The notes: a model not told the origin generated them from the sequence alone. A stretch of 64,000 nt of DNA from Erythrobacter sp. (GCF_011765465.1 NZ_CP050265.1:2830425-2894424), one strand, 5' to 3'. Shown: positions 16,817-25,686, numbered from the stretch's first letter. Translations and numbers: made by a program.

Positions 16817-18093
16817 CGCTTCTTCGGCTCGAAGGTGATGTGCAGCTGTTTCAGGCTGCGCAGCAGGAAATGCGGGTGGTAGGTGAAATCGTTCTTCTCA
16901 CCTGCGAAATCCATGTCCTCGAACCGGTCGACCACGGCGGTGAAGCCCCAGGTCAGCTCGCGCCTGGCAAGCGGCGCGCCGAGGCAGTGGTGCGTGCCCG
17001 ACCCGAAGGCCATGTGCGCGCCCGCGCGCGGTCGGTCGAGATCGAGCTTTTCCGGGCATTCGAAAGCGCGCTCGTCCCGATTCGCCGCGCCATAGCGGAC
17101 ATTGATGATCGAGCCAGCGGGGATGGTCACTCCGGCGAGTTCGACATCCTCGTGGGCGAAGCGCATGAGGCTTTGCACCGGGCTTTCGAGCCGCAGAACC
17201 TCCTCGACGAAGGTTCGCATATAGCGGCCCGGATCGGACTTGAGCTTCGCCCACACGTCCTTGTTCTCGATCAGCAGCTTCATCCCCGCGGCGAGCGCGT
17301 TGGTGGTCGTCTCCGACCCGCCGACGAAGGTGTCGGCCATCATCTCGGCGTGGAGTTCGTTGTCGTTCAAGGGCCTGCCCCAGCCCTCGATCACCGTGTT
17401 CACCAGCACCGAGATGAGGCTTTCATCGGGCCGTTCGCGCAGCTTTTCGAAGATCGGCTGGAAATAATGCTGCGCCTCGATCTCGCGGTCGACCATTTCG
17501 AGATGGCGGTCTTCGGGCAGCATCATCGAGATGCGGTGGAAAAAGGCGTCGGTCCAGCCCTTGATCCGCCACATATCCTCGCGCGCCGCGCCCATCTGCT
17601 CGCCGATGATGAACAGCGGCAGGGGGATGCAGAACCGGCTCACCCAGTCGCATTCGCCTTCGTCGAGAAATCCGTCGATCAGTTCATAGGCGAGGGTTTC
17701 GACGCGCGGGTCGATTTCCTTGATCCGACTGGGCTTGAACGCCTCGTTGAACATCGCGCGCATCTGCTTGTGATTGGGATCGTCGCGTCCGGCGAGGGTG
17801 GGGGCGGGGAGCCAGCCCTTCTCCTTGAAGCGCTCGGCGACCTTGCGCCCGCGTTCGATGTCGGTGGGGCTGGCGCGCATCAGCTCGTTCTTCGCGCTGC
17901 TGGGAAAACGCTGCGGGTCCATCAGCACTTCGCGCACGTGTTCGTAGCGGCTGACGACGAAGATGTCGGTGCCCGGGATGCGATAAACGGGCGCCTCGTC
18001 GCGCAAGGTGCGATAGGCGTCCCACGGGCATTGCTGCACCTGCGGGTCGAACAGGTTGACTTGCGGCCCGGAGCCTTCCGCCCGCGTCGCCAT
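16813..18093 (-). CDS. Cytochrome P450 (second of three)
   Basis: A 426-residue soluble P450. Motifs are the I-helix VGGSETTTNAL (257-267), ExxR EVLR (298-301) and heme loop FGSGTHHCLG with Cys370. The ATG at 18093 (MATRAEG) overlaps the stop of the AhpD-fold gene (TGATG), so the two genes form a coupled pair. No redox partner is encoded nearby. Hydroxylation of a pathway intermediate is the probable role. Confidence 0.95.
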   Translation of the reverse strand: MATRAEGSGPQVNLFDPQVQQCPWDAYRTLRDEAPVYRIPGTDIFVVSRYEHVREVLMDPQRFPSSAKNELMRASPTDIERGRKVAERFKEKGWLPAPTLAGRDDPNHKQMRAMFNEAFKPSRIKEIDPRVETLAYELIDGFLDEGECDWVSRFCIPLPLFIIGEQMGAAREDMWRIKGWTDAFFHRISMMLPEDRHLEMVDREIEAQHYFQPIFEKLRERPDESLISVLVNTVIEGWGRPLNDNELHAEMMADTFVGGSETTTNALAAGMKLLIENKDVWAKLKSDPGRYMRTFVEEVLRLESPVQSLMRFAHEDVELAGVTIPAGSIINVRYGAANRDERAFECPEKLDLDRPRAGAHMAFGSGTHHCLGAPLARRELTWGFTAVVDRFEDMDFAGEKNDFTYHPHFLLRSLKQLHITFEPKKR

Positions 18094-18680
18094 CAGCGCA
18101 CCTCGACCTTGTCCGAGCCCCACGGCGCGATGCTCTCGGCCTCGCGGAAGGCTTGCGGCAATTCCTCGACCATGTGCCAGGTCGCCGCGAGCCGGCCGAA
18201 GCCGACGAAGAAGGCGCAGGTCATGCCCAGTTCGACGATCTCGGCCTCGCTGAAATGCTCGCGCAGCTCGGCATAGGTGTCCTCGCCGATCGCGAGGTGG
18301 TCGGTTGCCATCAGCTCGCCGTAGCGGATCGCGGCCTTTTCGGCCGGGGTGAGGTTTTCCGCCTCCTGCGGGCGTTCGAGCGAGCAGACCAGCCCTTCGT
18401 CCACGCCGTCGGCGACCGCGTCGGAATAGCGGATCGCCATGCACGAGCGGCACTGGTTGAAGAAGGCGATCCTGAGGCGCACCAGTTCGACCAGCCGGTC
18501 GGGCAGCGAGCGGTGCATCTTCAGCGCCCCGCCGAAGCCCATCAGGCCGAGCGCCTGTTCCGGGCAATGGGCGAAGAAGCGGGTGAGGCCCTGCTCCAGT
18601 TCGCTGAGCGCGTCAGGGTTCACCGCATCGCGCAGGCGCGGATCCCACTGGTCGGGGGGAAGCTTGGAAATGCGGCTCAT
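18093..18680 (-). CDS. AhpD-fold (carboxymuconolactone decarboxylase family) protein
   Basis: A 195-residue protein with the AhpD/CMD fold. It has the CxxC pair Cys77/Cys80 in NQCRSCMAIRY, but Arg84 stands where alkylhydroperoxidases have the catalytic His of CxxCxxxH. A thiol peroxidase role is therefore uncertain and a lyase or isomerase role is possible. It leads a two-gene unit with the P450 at 16813-18093, divergent from a third P450. Confidence 0.88.
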   Translation of the reverse strand: MSRISKLPPDQWDPRLRDAVNPDALSELEQGLTRFFAHCPEQALGLMGFGGALKMHRSLPDRLVELVRLRIAFFNQCRSCMAIRYSDAVADGVDEGLVCSLERPQEAENLTPAEKAAIRYGELMATDHLAIGEDTYAELREHFSEAEIVELGMTCAFFVGFGRLAATWHMVEELPQAFREAESIAPWGSDKVEVR

Positions 18681-18709
18681 CGCGGTCTCTCCCGAAGAGG
18701 CGCCTCACT

Positions 18710-18721
18710 GGCAAAATAGCC
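18710..18721. promoter_or_regulatory. Candidate operator, site d1 (GGCAAAATAGCC)
   Basis: Perfect GGC/GCC arms around AAAATA. It lies 30 bases upstream of the AhpD-fold gene start at 18680 and about 60 bases from a second palindrome (18780-18795). Each divergent gene here therefore has its own copy. Confidence 0.5.
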
Positions 18722-18779
18722 CGTTTCCGTAGCGGCGCGCTTGGCTGACAAGGGTGCGGGCGAGCCCCCGGCGCTGCAA

Positions 18780-18795
18780 TTGGCGCTTTTGCCAA
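18780..18795. promoter_or_regulatory. Candidate operator, site d2 (TTGGC-N6-GCCAA)
   Basis: A perfect five-base inverted repeat around GCTTTT; the reverse strand reads GGCAAAAGCGCC in the core. It lies 55 bases upstream of the proposed TTG start of the P450 at 18850. It is one of the two best palindromes of the motif family. Confidence 0.55.
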
Positions 18796-18849
18796 GCGCA
18801 AAACCGCCGAGCGCGCGGGGATGCATCGCGCTGTTGGTGGGAGCCGGAT

Positions 18850-20181
18850 TTGGCAAGGCAGACGCACGAGGCATCGGACCATTACGCCGCACCGCCGCGG
18901 CTGCTGGAGGACGTCGACCTGTTCGCGCCCGGCGCGCAGGAGCACTGGTACGATGCCTATGCCATCCTCCACGAACACGCGCCCGTCCAGCGCCTGCCGG
19001 GCGAGGGGCTGACGCCGGAAAGCGATGCCTTCGTCCTGACGAAATACGAGGACATCAAGCGCGTCGTGCGCGACTGGGACCGCTTCCCGCCGACGCTTTC
19101 GCTGCTGGTCGCGCAGATCCTCGAATCCGGCGAGATGCCCGCGCACATTCCCGACATCGATGCCATGGTCGCCTCGATCGTCTCGCTCCGCCCGACGCCC
19201 GAATTGTGGCGCGCGCACAGGAAGGAGCTGACCGATCCGTGGGTCGGGCCGGGCTGCACCCGCCACGCTGCGATGATCGAGCGCCATGTCGATGACCTGC
19301 TCGGCCCGATGATCGAGCGCGCGCGAGCGGGCGAGACGATCGATTTCGTCGCCGAATTCGCCCGCCCCCTGCCGCAGCGCGTGATGGCGAGCGTGCTCGG
19401 CTTTCCTCAAGGTGACATCCCGCAGCTCGAGGAATGGGGCAATGCGCAGGTCATGTCCTATGTCCACGGGCGCACGCACCGCAACCTGCTCACGCCCGAA
19501 CAGACCGCCGAGAAGTTCCGCCTGCTGGACGGCATGAAGGATTACGTCGCCGAAAAGACCCGCGAGAAGCGCGCCGACCCGAAGGACGACATGATCTCCT
19601 TCCTGACGCAGACCAGATACGAGGCGCTCGGACGCAAGCTGACCGACGACGAGGTCGGCGGCGTCGTCTACGCGATGGTGATCGGCGGGCTGGAGACGAC
19701 GCAATACGCCATCGCCGAACAGGCCCAGCTCCTGTGCGAGCGCGAAGGGCTGTTCGATGCGATCCGCGCCGATCGTGCGGCGATCCGCACCTTCATCGAG
19801 GAAGGGATGCGCCTGCGCTCGCCCACCCAGGGGCTTTCGACCCGCATCTGCGCGCATGACGAGGTGTTCCAGGGCGTGCGCGTGCCCGCCGGCTCGATGC
19901 TCCACCTGCGCTGGGCGGCGGCGAATATCGACCCGGACGAATTCGAGGATCCGCTCGAGGTGAAGCTCGACCGGCGCGCGGCGACCCGCCATCTCGCTTT
20001 CAGCCAGGGGCCGCGCTCGTGTCCGGGCTCGAACCTGTCGCGGCTTGAACAGACGATCGTCTGGAACCGGCTGTGCGACGCCCTTTCCGGCATGGCCTAT
20101 GCACCCGGCAACGACTTCGCCCACCAGGGCGGCATCATGCTCGGCATCCACCAATTGTGGCTCGACCTCACCCCCGCCTGA
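18850..20181 (+). CDS. Cytochrome P450 (third of three)
   Basis: A 443-residue P450. It shows the I-helix MVIGGLETTQ (276-285), ExxR EGMR (318-321) and heme loop FSQGPRSCPG with Cys391. TTG at 18850 is chosen as the start because GGGAG lies six bases upstream and the usual N-terminal length results. An in-frame ATG at 18754 would swallow the palindrome d2. It is followed closely by an ABM gene and an NTF2-like gene in one rightward unit. Confidence 0.93.
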   Translation: MARQTHEASDHYAAPPRLLEDVDLFAPGAQEHWYDAYAILHEHAPVQRLPGEGLTPESDAFVLTKYEDIKRVVRDWDRFPPTLSLLVAQILESGEMPAHIPDIDAMVASIVSLRPTPELWRAHRKELTDPWVGPGCTRHAAMIERHVDDLLGPMIERARAGETIDFVAEFARPLPQRVMASVLGFPQGDIPQLEEWGNAQVMSYVHGRTHRNLLTPEQTAEKFRLLDGMKDYVAEKTREKRADPKDDMISFLTQTRYEALGRKLTDDEVGGVVYAMVIGGLETTQYAIAEQAQLLCEREGLFDAIRADRAAIRTFIEEGMRLRSPTQGLSTRICAHDEVFQGVRVPAGSMLHLRWAAANIDPDEFEDPLEVKLDRRAATRHLAFSQGPRSCPGSNLSRLEQTIVWNRLCDALSGMAYAPGNDFAHQGGIMLGIHQLWLDLTPA

Positions 20182-20192
20182 AGGAGACCGCC

Positions 20193-20594
20193 ATGGCGAC
20201 ATTGCTTGCGCATATCAGGATCAAGCCCGGCAAGGAGGAGGCGTGGGAGGCGATCATGCGGAACATGGTGCTCGAGACCTTCCGCACCGAGGCGGGCGTG
20301 ATCCGCTACGAATACTGGAAGGGCGAGGCCGAGCGGTCCTACTACTGCCTGCTCTCGTTCAGGGACAAGTGGGCGTTCTATGCCCACCAGATGTCCGACC
20401 ACCACGAAGGCCATGACTTCGCGGAGGTGCTGGAAGACATCCGGCTCGAATATGTCGGTCCGGTAGAAGGCGCGGGCGGGGGGCTGCCGCCGACCCGCGA
20501 CCCGGCCCTGCCCGATGACGCGAACGAGGCGATGCGGACCGCGCAGGAACGCTTTCCCCTCACCATTCCCGCATGGTGGGAGGCGCGGCTGTGA
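20193..20594 (+). CDS. ABM-domain monooxygenase-like protein, copy 2
   Basis: A 133-residue ABM-family protein (MATLLAHIRIKPGKEEAWEA, then EAGVIRYEYWKGE) with a C-terminal extension ending in IPAWWEARL. AAGGAG precedes the ATG, which follows the P450 stop by 11 bases. Its stop overlaps the next gene's GTG start. Cofactor-free oxygenase or ligand-binding roles are both known for the family. Confidence 0.88.
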   Translation: MATLLAHIRIKPGKEEAWEAIMRNMVLETFRTEAGVIRYEYWKGEAERSYYCLLSFRDKWAFYAHQMSDHHEGHDFAEVLEDIRLEYVGPVEGAGGGLPPTRDPALPDDANEAMRTAQERFPLTIPAWWEARL

Positions 20595-21145
20595 GCGTGA
20601 GCACGGGGCCGGACGCGCGGCTCGAGGCGCTGATCGCGAAACAGGAGATCGCCGAGGTCATGCAGCGCTATTCGCGCACGCTCGACTGGCTCGACGACGA
20701 AGGGCAGGCGAGCTGCTACTGGCCCGATGCGCCGGTCGATTACGGCTTCTTTTCCGGCACGGCGGCGGATTTCGTGCCCGTGGTAATGGAGATCGAGCGC
20801 GCCAGCCAGCGGCGCTGGCATATGCTTTCGGGGCTCGCGATCCGGCTCCATTCGCTGACCCGGGCGAGCGCGGAATGCTATGGCATGGCGACCGGAATCC
20901 GCCAGCAGGAGGACGGCAGCTGGCAGGGCAACCTTTATGGCGGGCGCTATCTCGACGAATTCGAGAAACGCGCGCCCGCAGGCGATCCCGACGGCGAGAT
21001 GGAATGGCGCATATCGAAGCGGCAATACGTGATGGACTGGCGCGTCCCGCTGACCGACCAGCCGGGCAATGACCCCGATCCGAACCTGCCGCTCCCGATC
21101 CTGCAGATCGTGGAGAGCGGGCACGAGCTCTACCGCAGGATGTGA
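20591..21145 (+). CDS. NTF2/SnoaL-like protein
   Basis: A 184-residue NTF2-fold protein (ALIAKQEIAEVMQRYSRTLDWLD, then a dehydratase-like region). The GTG at 20591 overlaps the ABM stop by four bases (GTGA); an ATG six codons earlier is possible. It ends the rightward unit that starts with the P450 at 18850. The opening motif resembles scytalone-dehydratase-like SnoaL_4 proteins. Confidence 0.87.
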   Translation: MSVSTGPDARLEALIAKQEIAEVMQRYSRTLDWLDDEGQASCYWPDAPVDYGFFSGTAADFVPVVMEIERASQRRWHMLSGLAIRLHSLTRASAECYGMATGIRQQEDGSWQGNLYGGRYLDEFEKRAPAGDPDGEMEWRISKRQYVMDWRVPLTDQPGNDPDPNLPLPILQIVESGHELYRRM

Positions 21146-21149
21146 CGGT

Positions 21150-21503
21150 TCATTCGCCCGCCGGCGGGTCCATGTAGTCGCGATAATAGGTGAGCTGCCC
21201 GCCCGCGACCTTGTAGATGCCGCAGCCGCCGCGCGTGCCCTCGGGCGAATGCAGCGTCCAGCGCGCCCAGCAGGCGTGGTCGTCGCCGCAGATCTCGTCG
21301 ACGGTGAAGGTGATCTTACGGTTGCCCATTTCCTCGACCATCTTGGTCATGAACGACAGGATCGCATCGCGTCCCCTGTAGGTTCCCCAGACCGGATCCT
21401 CGACCACCGCGTCCTCGGCGAAAAGCGGGGCGAGTTTCGTGTAGTCGCCCTCGTCCTGAATGCGCCAGAATTGCTCGATCACGTCCTGTGCCTGTCCCGG
21501 CAT
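21150..21503 (-). CDS. NTF2/SnoaL-like protein
   Basis: A 117-residue NTF2-fold protein (VIEQFWRIQDEGDYTKLAPLFAEDA, then TYRGRDAILSFMTKM). This is the classic SnoaL-like layout with an early helix and a curved sheet. It is a single leftward gene, divergent from the CMD-family gene at 21630. The function is unknown. Confidence 0.88.
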   Translation of the reverse strand: MPGQAQDVIEQFWRIQDEGDYTKLAPLFAEDAVVEDPVWGTYRGRDAILSFMTKMVEEMGNRKITFTVDEICGDDHACWARWTLHSPEGTRGGCGIYKVAGGQLTYYRDYMDPPAGE

Positions 21504-21565
21504 GGCTCTTCCTCCCGGTTTTCCGATGCCGCGAACGTGCCACGCGAAGCGCCGCGCGGCCCCCT

Positions 21566-21577
21566 CTGAAAATGTGG
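21566..21577. promoter_or_regulatory. Weak candidate operator, site e (CTGAAAATGTGG)
   Basis: It keeps the AAAATG centre but has poor arm symmetry. It lies 63 bases from the leftward NTF2 gene and 53 bases from the rightward CMD gene, the same geometry as the stronger sites. Confidence 0.25.
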
Positions 21578-21629
21578 AGGCGGCCGCGCAGCGCGCGGCG
21601 CGTTACACTTGGCCCCAAGGAGAAGCCTC

Positions 21630-22163
21630 ATGTCGACCATACCCCGCGCCTCCTCGGCGATCGCCGGCGAGCCCGCCCATTTCGGCTCGGTCCTCGCCCA
21701 CCAGCCCGCCATCGCGCAGGCCTTCGCCGAGCTTTACGGGCGGTTCTGGGACAGCGACGTGCTCGCGGCGCGGCTCAAGGAAGTCGCCCGGATGCGCAAC
21801 GCGCGCGTCACCGAATGCGGGTTCTGCCGCAATGTCCGCTTCGACAAGGCGGTTGCCGAGGGGCTGGGCGAGGAGGTGGTGGACGACATCGACGACGGCT
21901 ATGAAACGTCCGCCCGGCTGACCGATGCCGAAAAGGCGGTTCTGAAATTCACCGACGCGCTGATCCACGATCCCGAGCTTCTCACCGGCGATGCGAAGGC
22001 GGCCCTGAAGCGCCACCTGTCCCCGGAGCAGATCGCCGAGCTGGGCCTTGGCGTCACGCTGTTCCTCGCGCTCGCCAAGGCGCTGATCGTGCTGGGGCTG
22101 GAACCCGAGCAGATGGACCGCACCGTGCTCCCCACTCCCGCCGTGCCGGAGCCTGCGCAATGA
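21630..22163 (+). CDS. AhpD-fold/CMD family protein
   Basis: A 177-residue CMD-family protein. The CxxC pair is Cys63/Cys66 in TECGFCRNVRF, and again an arginine (Arg70) replaces the His of CxxCxxxH. The C-terminal helix pair is typical (LSPEQIAELGLGVTLFLALAKAL). It overlaps the next gene by four bases. Both CxxC-bearing AhpD-fold proteins of the cluster share the same His-to-Arg change, which hints at a common non-peroxidase chemistry. Confidence 0.87.
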   Translation: MSTIPRASSAIAGEPAHFGSVLAHQPAIAQAFAELYGRFWDSDVLAARLKEVARMRNARVTECGFCRNVRFDKAVAEGLGEEVVDDIDDGYETSARLTDAEKAVLKFTDALIHDPELLTGDAKAALKRHLSPEQIAELGLGVTLFLALAKALIVLGLEPEQMDRTVLPTPAVPEPAQ

Positions 22164-22513
22164 AGGGGCCGGTGGCAGAGGCACTCGCCGGATCGCCTGA
22201 GCTTGCGGGGCGCTACATGGCCTTCCGCGATGCCGCGCACGAGGCGCTCGGCCCGGAAATCGTCGCGGAAGTCCGCCGCGCCGTCGCCGGCGTGCACGGC
22301 ATGGGAGAGGGCGCGCGCGGGAGCGCTCCTGCAGCGGTGATCTCCTATGCCCGGCGCATGGTGTTCGAACACACCGCGATCACCGATGAAGAGGCCGCCG
22401 CCGTCACAGCCGAACTGGGCGAGCCGGGCCTCGTCGCGCTGTCGGTCGTCGCGGCGCTCGCCGATGCCGAATGCCGCGCCGAAGCGGTCGGCCTGCCGGA
22501 CCTCGCCTCCTAG
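22160..22513 (+). CDS. Degenerate AhpD-fold protein without CxxC
   Basis: A 117-residue protein whose second half (AVISYARRMVFEHTAITDEE, then ALSVVAALADAECRAEAVGL) parallels the preceding CMD-family protein. The CxxC region is replaced by AGVHGMGEGARG. The four-base overlap with that gene suggests the two are made together, perhaps as a heteromer with one active subunit. The only cysteine is near the C-terminus. Homology is judged by eye and is moderate. Confidence 0.7.
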   Translation: MKGPVAEALAGSPELAGRYMAFRDAAHEALGPEIVAEVRRAVAGVHGMGEGARGSAPAAVISYARRMVFEHTAITDEEAAAVTAELGEPGLVALSVVAALADAECRAEAVGLPDLAS

Positions 22514-23028
22514 AGTTCGAGCGGGCGCACCGGGTCGCTGCCGTCCCAGCCTTGTGCGGCATCGCGGACCATGGCGTAGAAGCTCTCCAGTCCCTCGTCT
22601 CGGGCATAAAGCTCGATCATGTGGCCGAGGCTCGCGGTCGCATCGAGGAAAGCGAAGGCGGTTCCGAAAGCCGTGACCGAATACTGCGCGAGCGGTATCC
22701 CGCGCGCTTCGTATCCGGCGATCGCGGTATCGAGATCCTCGACCCAGATCGCCGCATGGTGGAGGCCGTAGCGGCCCGAGCCGGGCGGGAAGACATCGCT
22801 TATCGCGCTGGGATCGTTGCTGTGCAGCGCGACGAATTCGACCATCAGGTCGCCCCACTGGCCATAGGCGGAGGAATGGTCGAATTCGCGTTTCACCCCG
22901 CGGTGGACGCTGTAGTTCAGCGGGACGTGGGAGAAGGTGAAGAAGGGGCCGGAGCCGAACACCCGCGAATGCTCACGCGCCGCGCGTTCGATGTCGGGCA
23001 CGTAATAGGCGAGCTGGCGGACCTGCAT
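22510..23028 (-). CDS. VOC superfamily (glyoxalase/dioxygenase-like) protein
   Basis: A 172-residue protein of the vicinal oxygen chelate fold. The first module starts MQVRQLAYYVPDIERAAREH and the second contains LHHAAIWVEDLDTAIAGYEARG with a metal-type histidine pair. GHMIELYARDEGLESFY supplies the usual late glutamate. Members include methylmalonyl-CoA epimerases and extradiol dioxygenases. Its start lies immediately after the acyl-CoA ligase stop. Its own stop shares a CTAG with the gene at 22160-22513. Confidence 0.87.
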   Translation of the reverse strand: MQVRQLAYYVPDIERAAREHSRVFGSGPFFTFSHVPLNYSVHRGVKREFDHSSAYGQWGDLMVEFVALHSNDPSAISDVFPPGSGRYGLHHAAIWVEDLDTAIAGYEARGIPLAQYSVTAFGTAFAFLDATASLGHMIELYARDEGLESFYAMVRDAAQGWDGSDPVRPLEL

Positions 23029-24624
23029 TCAGTTCACCGCGCGGTCCTTGCCCTCCCAGTAGGGCGCGCGCAATTCGCGGCGCAGGATCTTGCCCGAAGG
23101 GTTGCGCGGCAGGGCTTCGATGAAATCGACCGACTTGGGGCACTTATAGCCGGCGATATGCTCGCGCGCGTGGGCGATCAGCTCGGCCTCGGTGATTTCC
23201 TCGCCCGGCTTGACGACGACGCAGGCTTTCACCTCCTCGCCCCATTTCTCGGACGGGATGCCGATCACGGCGACGTCGGCGACCTTTGGGTGGGCGTAGA
23301 GCGCGTTCTCGACCTCGGCCGGGTAGACGTTCTCGCCCCCGGAGATGATCATGTCCTTCACCCGGTCGTGGATGTAGAGATAGCCGTCCTCGTCGAGATA
23401 GCCCGCATCGCCCGTGCGTAGCCAGCCGTCCTCGTCGATCGTCTCGGCGGTGGCTTCGGGATTGTTCCAGTAGCGGCTCATGTTCTTGGAAGACCGCGTG
23501 GCGATCTCGCCCACCGTGTTCGGCGGCAGGGTGTTGCCCTCCTCGTCGATGATCTTGAGCTCGACACCGGGAAGCGGCGTTCCGACGCTGCGCATCCGGG
23601 GGCTGCCTTCGGGGACATGGTCTTCAGGGTCGAGTGCGACGATCGTTCCGCTCGTCTCCGTCATCCCGTACATCTGGACGAAGCCGCAGCCCAGCACCTC
23701 CATCGCCTCGCGCATCAGTTCCAGGGGAATGGGCGAGGCGCCGTAGGTGACGTATTTGAGGCGGCTGAAATCCACTTCCTTCACGCGCGGGTGATTGAGC
23801 AAAATCTGGATCGCGGCGGGGACGAGGAAGATCTTGGAGATGTTGTAGTTCTCGATCAGCTCCAGCGCCTTGGTCGGGTCGTATTCGGGCAGGACGATCG
23901 AATTGCTGCCCGCGACCATCGTCCCGATGCCCGTTCCCGTCCCGCTGATGTGGAAGCACGGCATGGCGAGCAGGGTCACGTCGCCCTCGACCGGTTCCTG
24001 CCATTCGCGCATTTCGCCTTCCTGGCCGACCGCATCGCGGCTCGAGAGGATCGAGCCGTGGGTCATGACCGCGCCCTTGGGCCGGCCGGTCGTGCCCGAG
24101 GTGTAGAGCTGCAGCGCATCGTCCTCCAGCCCGACGCGGGTGGCCGGCGGGCGGGCGGAAAAGCCGTCGCGCCAGATGCGGTAATCGGTCCCGGCATGGT
24201 CCGGCGCGTCGATCCCGATCACCTGTTCGACGTCGGGGACCTGTCCGCGCACCCGCGCCAGCACATCGGCGAAGCCTTCGCCCACGAAGACCACGCGGGC
24301 GCAGCAATTGTCGAGGATATAGGCGACCTCGGGGGCGGCGAGGCGCCAGTTCACCGGTGTCATCACCGCGCCGATCTTGGCCGCGCCCAGCAGCGCCTCG
24401 AAATAGAGCGGGTGATTCTTGCCGAGAAAGGCGACCCGCTCGCCCTTCTTCACCCCGAACGCGGCGAGCGCGTTGGCGACGCGGTTCGAATTCTCGTCCA
24501 GCTCGGCGAAAGTGATCGTCTCGTCGCCATAGGTGAAGGCGGGGGTGTCGCCGCGTTCCTGCGCGTGTTCGCGCACGATGTCGCAGAACGAGCCCGCCTC
24601 GGCGAGCGCAGCCTCGATGGCCAT
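23029..24624 (-). CDS. Acyl-CoA synthetase (AMP-forming)
   Basis: A 531-residue acyl-CoA ligase that activates a carboxylic acid through an acyl-AMP. It has the P-loop LYTSGTTGRPKG, YGMTETSGT, the hinge region RTGDAGYLDEDGYLYIHDR and the catalytic lysine in NPSGKILRREL. The ATG at 24624 (MAIEAAL) has CAGGAGA at good spacing; two upstream ATGs are less likely. It heads a unit with the VOC protein and is divergent from a thioesterase. It probably activates the pathway's side-chain or ring-cleavage acid. Confidence 0.95.
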   Translation of the reverse strand: MAIEAALAEAGSFCDIVREHAQERGDTPAFTYGDETITFAELDENSNRVANALAAFGVKKGERVAFLGKNHPLYFEALLGAAKIGAVMTPVNWRLAAPEVAYILDNCCARVVFVGEGFADVLARVRGQVPDVEQVIGIDAPDHAGTDYRIWRDGFSARPPATRVGLEDDALQLYTSGTTGRPKGAVMTHGSILSSRDAVGQEGEMREWQEPVEGDVTLLAMPCFHISGTGTGIGTMVAGSNSIVLPEYDPTKALELIENYNISKIFLVPAAIQILLNHPRVKEVDFSRLKYVTYGASPIPLELMREAMEVLGCGFVQMYGMTETSGTIVALDPEDHVPEGSPRMRSVGTPLPGVELKIIDEEGNTLPPNTVGEIATRSSKNMSRYWNNPEATAETIDEDGWLRTGDAGYLDEDGYLYIHDRVKDMIISGGENVYPAEVENALYAHPKVADVAVIGIPSEKWGEEVKACVVVKPGEEITEAELIAHAREHIAGYKCPKSVDFIEALPRNPSGKILRRELRAPYWEGKDRAVN

Positions 24625-24682
24625 GATAGGTGTCTCCTGTCCCATGGGCGCGAGCCTACGCCCGCTTGCCCGCCTCACCATT

Positions 24683-24694
24683 GGCACAATTCAT
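24683..24694. promoter_or_regulatory. Weak candidate operator, site f (GGCACAATTCAT)
   Basis: It resembles site i (GGCACTTTTCAA) at 9 of 12 positions but lacks the A-tract. It is 59 bases from the ligase start and 40 bases from the thioesterase start. Confidence 0.25.
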
Positions 24695-24733
24695 AGCATT
24701 TGGCCCGCGCCAATCGCGGTCTATGCTTGCCCC

Positions 24734-25150
24734 ATGACCGACACGCCGCCTCCCCCGGGCTTCGAGCCCGCCCGCTTCTCGCCCGGCTTTCTCGACCATG
24801 GCGGGCCCTATTTCCTCGGGCGCAAGCGGGAGGGCGTGCGGGTCATGGGCCTGCGCATCTGCCCGCATCACATCAATTACAAGGACGGGGCGCATGGCGG
24901 GGTGATCTCTACCTTCGCCGATGTCGCCCTGAGCCACGCGGTCTACGATGCCGAGCGCCCGCGCCTCGCGCCTTCGACCATTGCATTGCAGGTCAATTAC
25001 CTCGCCGCCGCGCGGCTGGGCGAGTGGCTCGAGGCGCAAGTGACGATCGACCGGCTGGGCGGACGCACCGCCTACACCAGCGGGCGGATCATGCGCGGTG
25101 AGGACGCGATCGCGACGATGAGCGGGGTCTTCGCGATCCGGCGCGGTTAG
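24734..25150 (+). CDS. PaaI-family hotdog thioesterase
   Basis: A 138-residue single-hotdog protein that hydrolyses acyl-CoA. The motif NYKDGAHGGVISTFADVALSHA contains the family's HGG and catalytic Asp positions. It is transcribed divergently from the acyl-CoA ligase, giving a pair with opposing activities, as if to relieve trapped CoA. Its stop overlaps that of the NTF2-like gene at 25147 on the other strand. Confidence 0.92.
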   Translation: MTDTPPPPGFEPARFSPGFLDHGGPYFLGRKREGVRVMGLRICPHHINYKDGAHGGVISTFADVALSHAVYDAERPRLAPSTIALQVNYLAAARLGEWLEAQVTIDRLGGRTAYTSGRIMRGEDAIATMSGVFAIRRG

Positions 25151-25686
25151 CCGAGGAAGCGCGCCACCACCGGGGTCGAGGGGTCGCGCTCGTCATGATA
25201 GCCGCTCGCGCCCTCGGGAACGTCCGACAGGTCCACGCCCTCGACCTCGCGGAATTCGCGCCAGTCGTAGAGCCCGATGCGCCGCGCGATGCGCCACTGG
25301 TTGTCGCGCTTTTCGAAGCGGTCGACATAGCGCCCGGCGATGACCGCGGAATAGGTGCGGCCCTTGTCGGGAAAGACCTCGGCCACCGGATAGCCCGCGG
25401 GCACAGTGTGCATCGCGGTCATGTAGGTTTCGGTGTGGCACACAAGGTCGTTCTCGAAACCGAACTGGACCTGGCCCAGCTGGTGCTGGGTGGCGAGGCA
25501 GGGGTCGATGATCGCGCGCGCCTGCTCGACGAAACCGCGCCAGTCGCCCGATACCGTGCCGAACTGGAATTCGGCGTCCTCGTGGAACAGCTGGTCCATC
25601 ATCTGCCAGCGGCGGCGGTCGATCGCGTGGGCATAGGCGGCGATGACGTCGCTGATTTCCGCGCGCGCTTCGAGATGCAGTTTCAT
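25147..25686 (-). CDS. NTF2/SnoaL-like protein
   Basis: A 179-residue SnoaL_4-like protein (EISDVIAAYAHAIDRRRWQMMDQLFHEDAEFQFG). The early Tyr and Asp-Arg-Arg-Trp region follows the pattern seen in ring-hydroxylating dioxygenase small subunits and scytalone dehydratase relatives. It overlaps the end of the upstream MDR gene by four bases, so the two are coupled. The function is unknown. Confidence 0.88.
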   Translation of the reverse strand: MKLHLEARAEISDVIAAYAHAIDRRRWQMMDQLFHEDAEFQFGTVSGDWRGFVEQARAIIDPCLATQHQLGQVQFGFENDLVCHTETYMTAMHTVPAGYPVAEVFPDKGRTYSAVIAGRYVDRFEKRDNQWRIARRIGLYDWREFREVEGVDLSDVPEGASGYHDERDPSTPVVARFLG

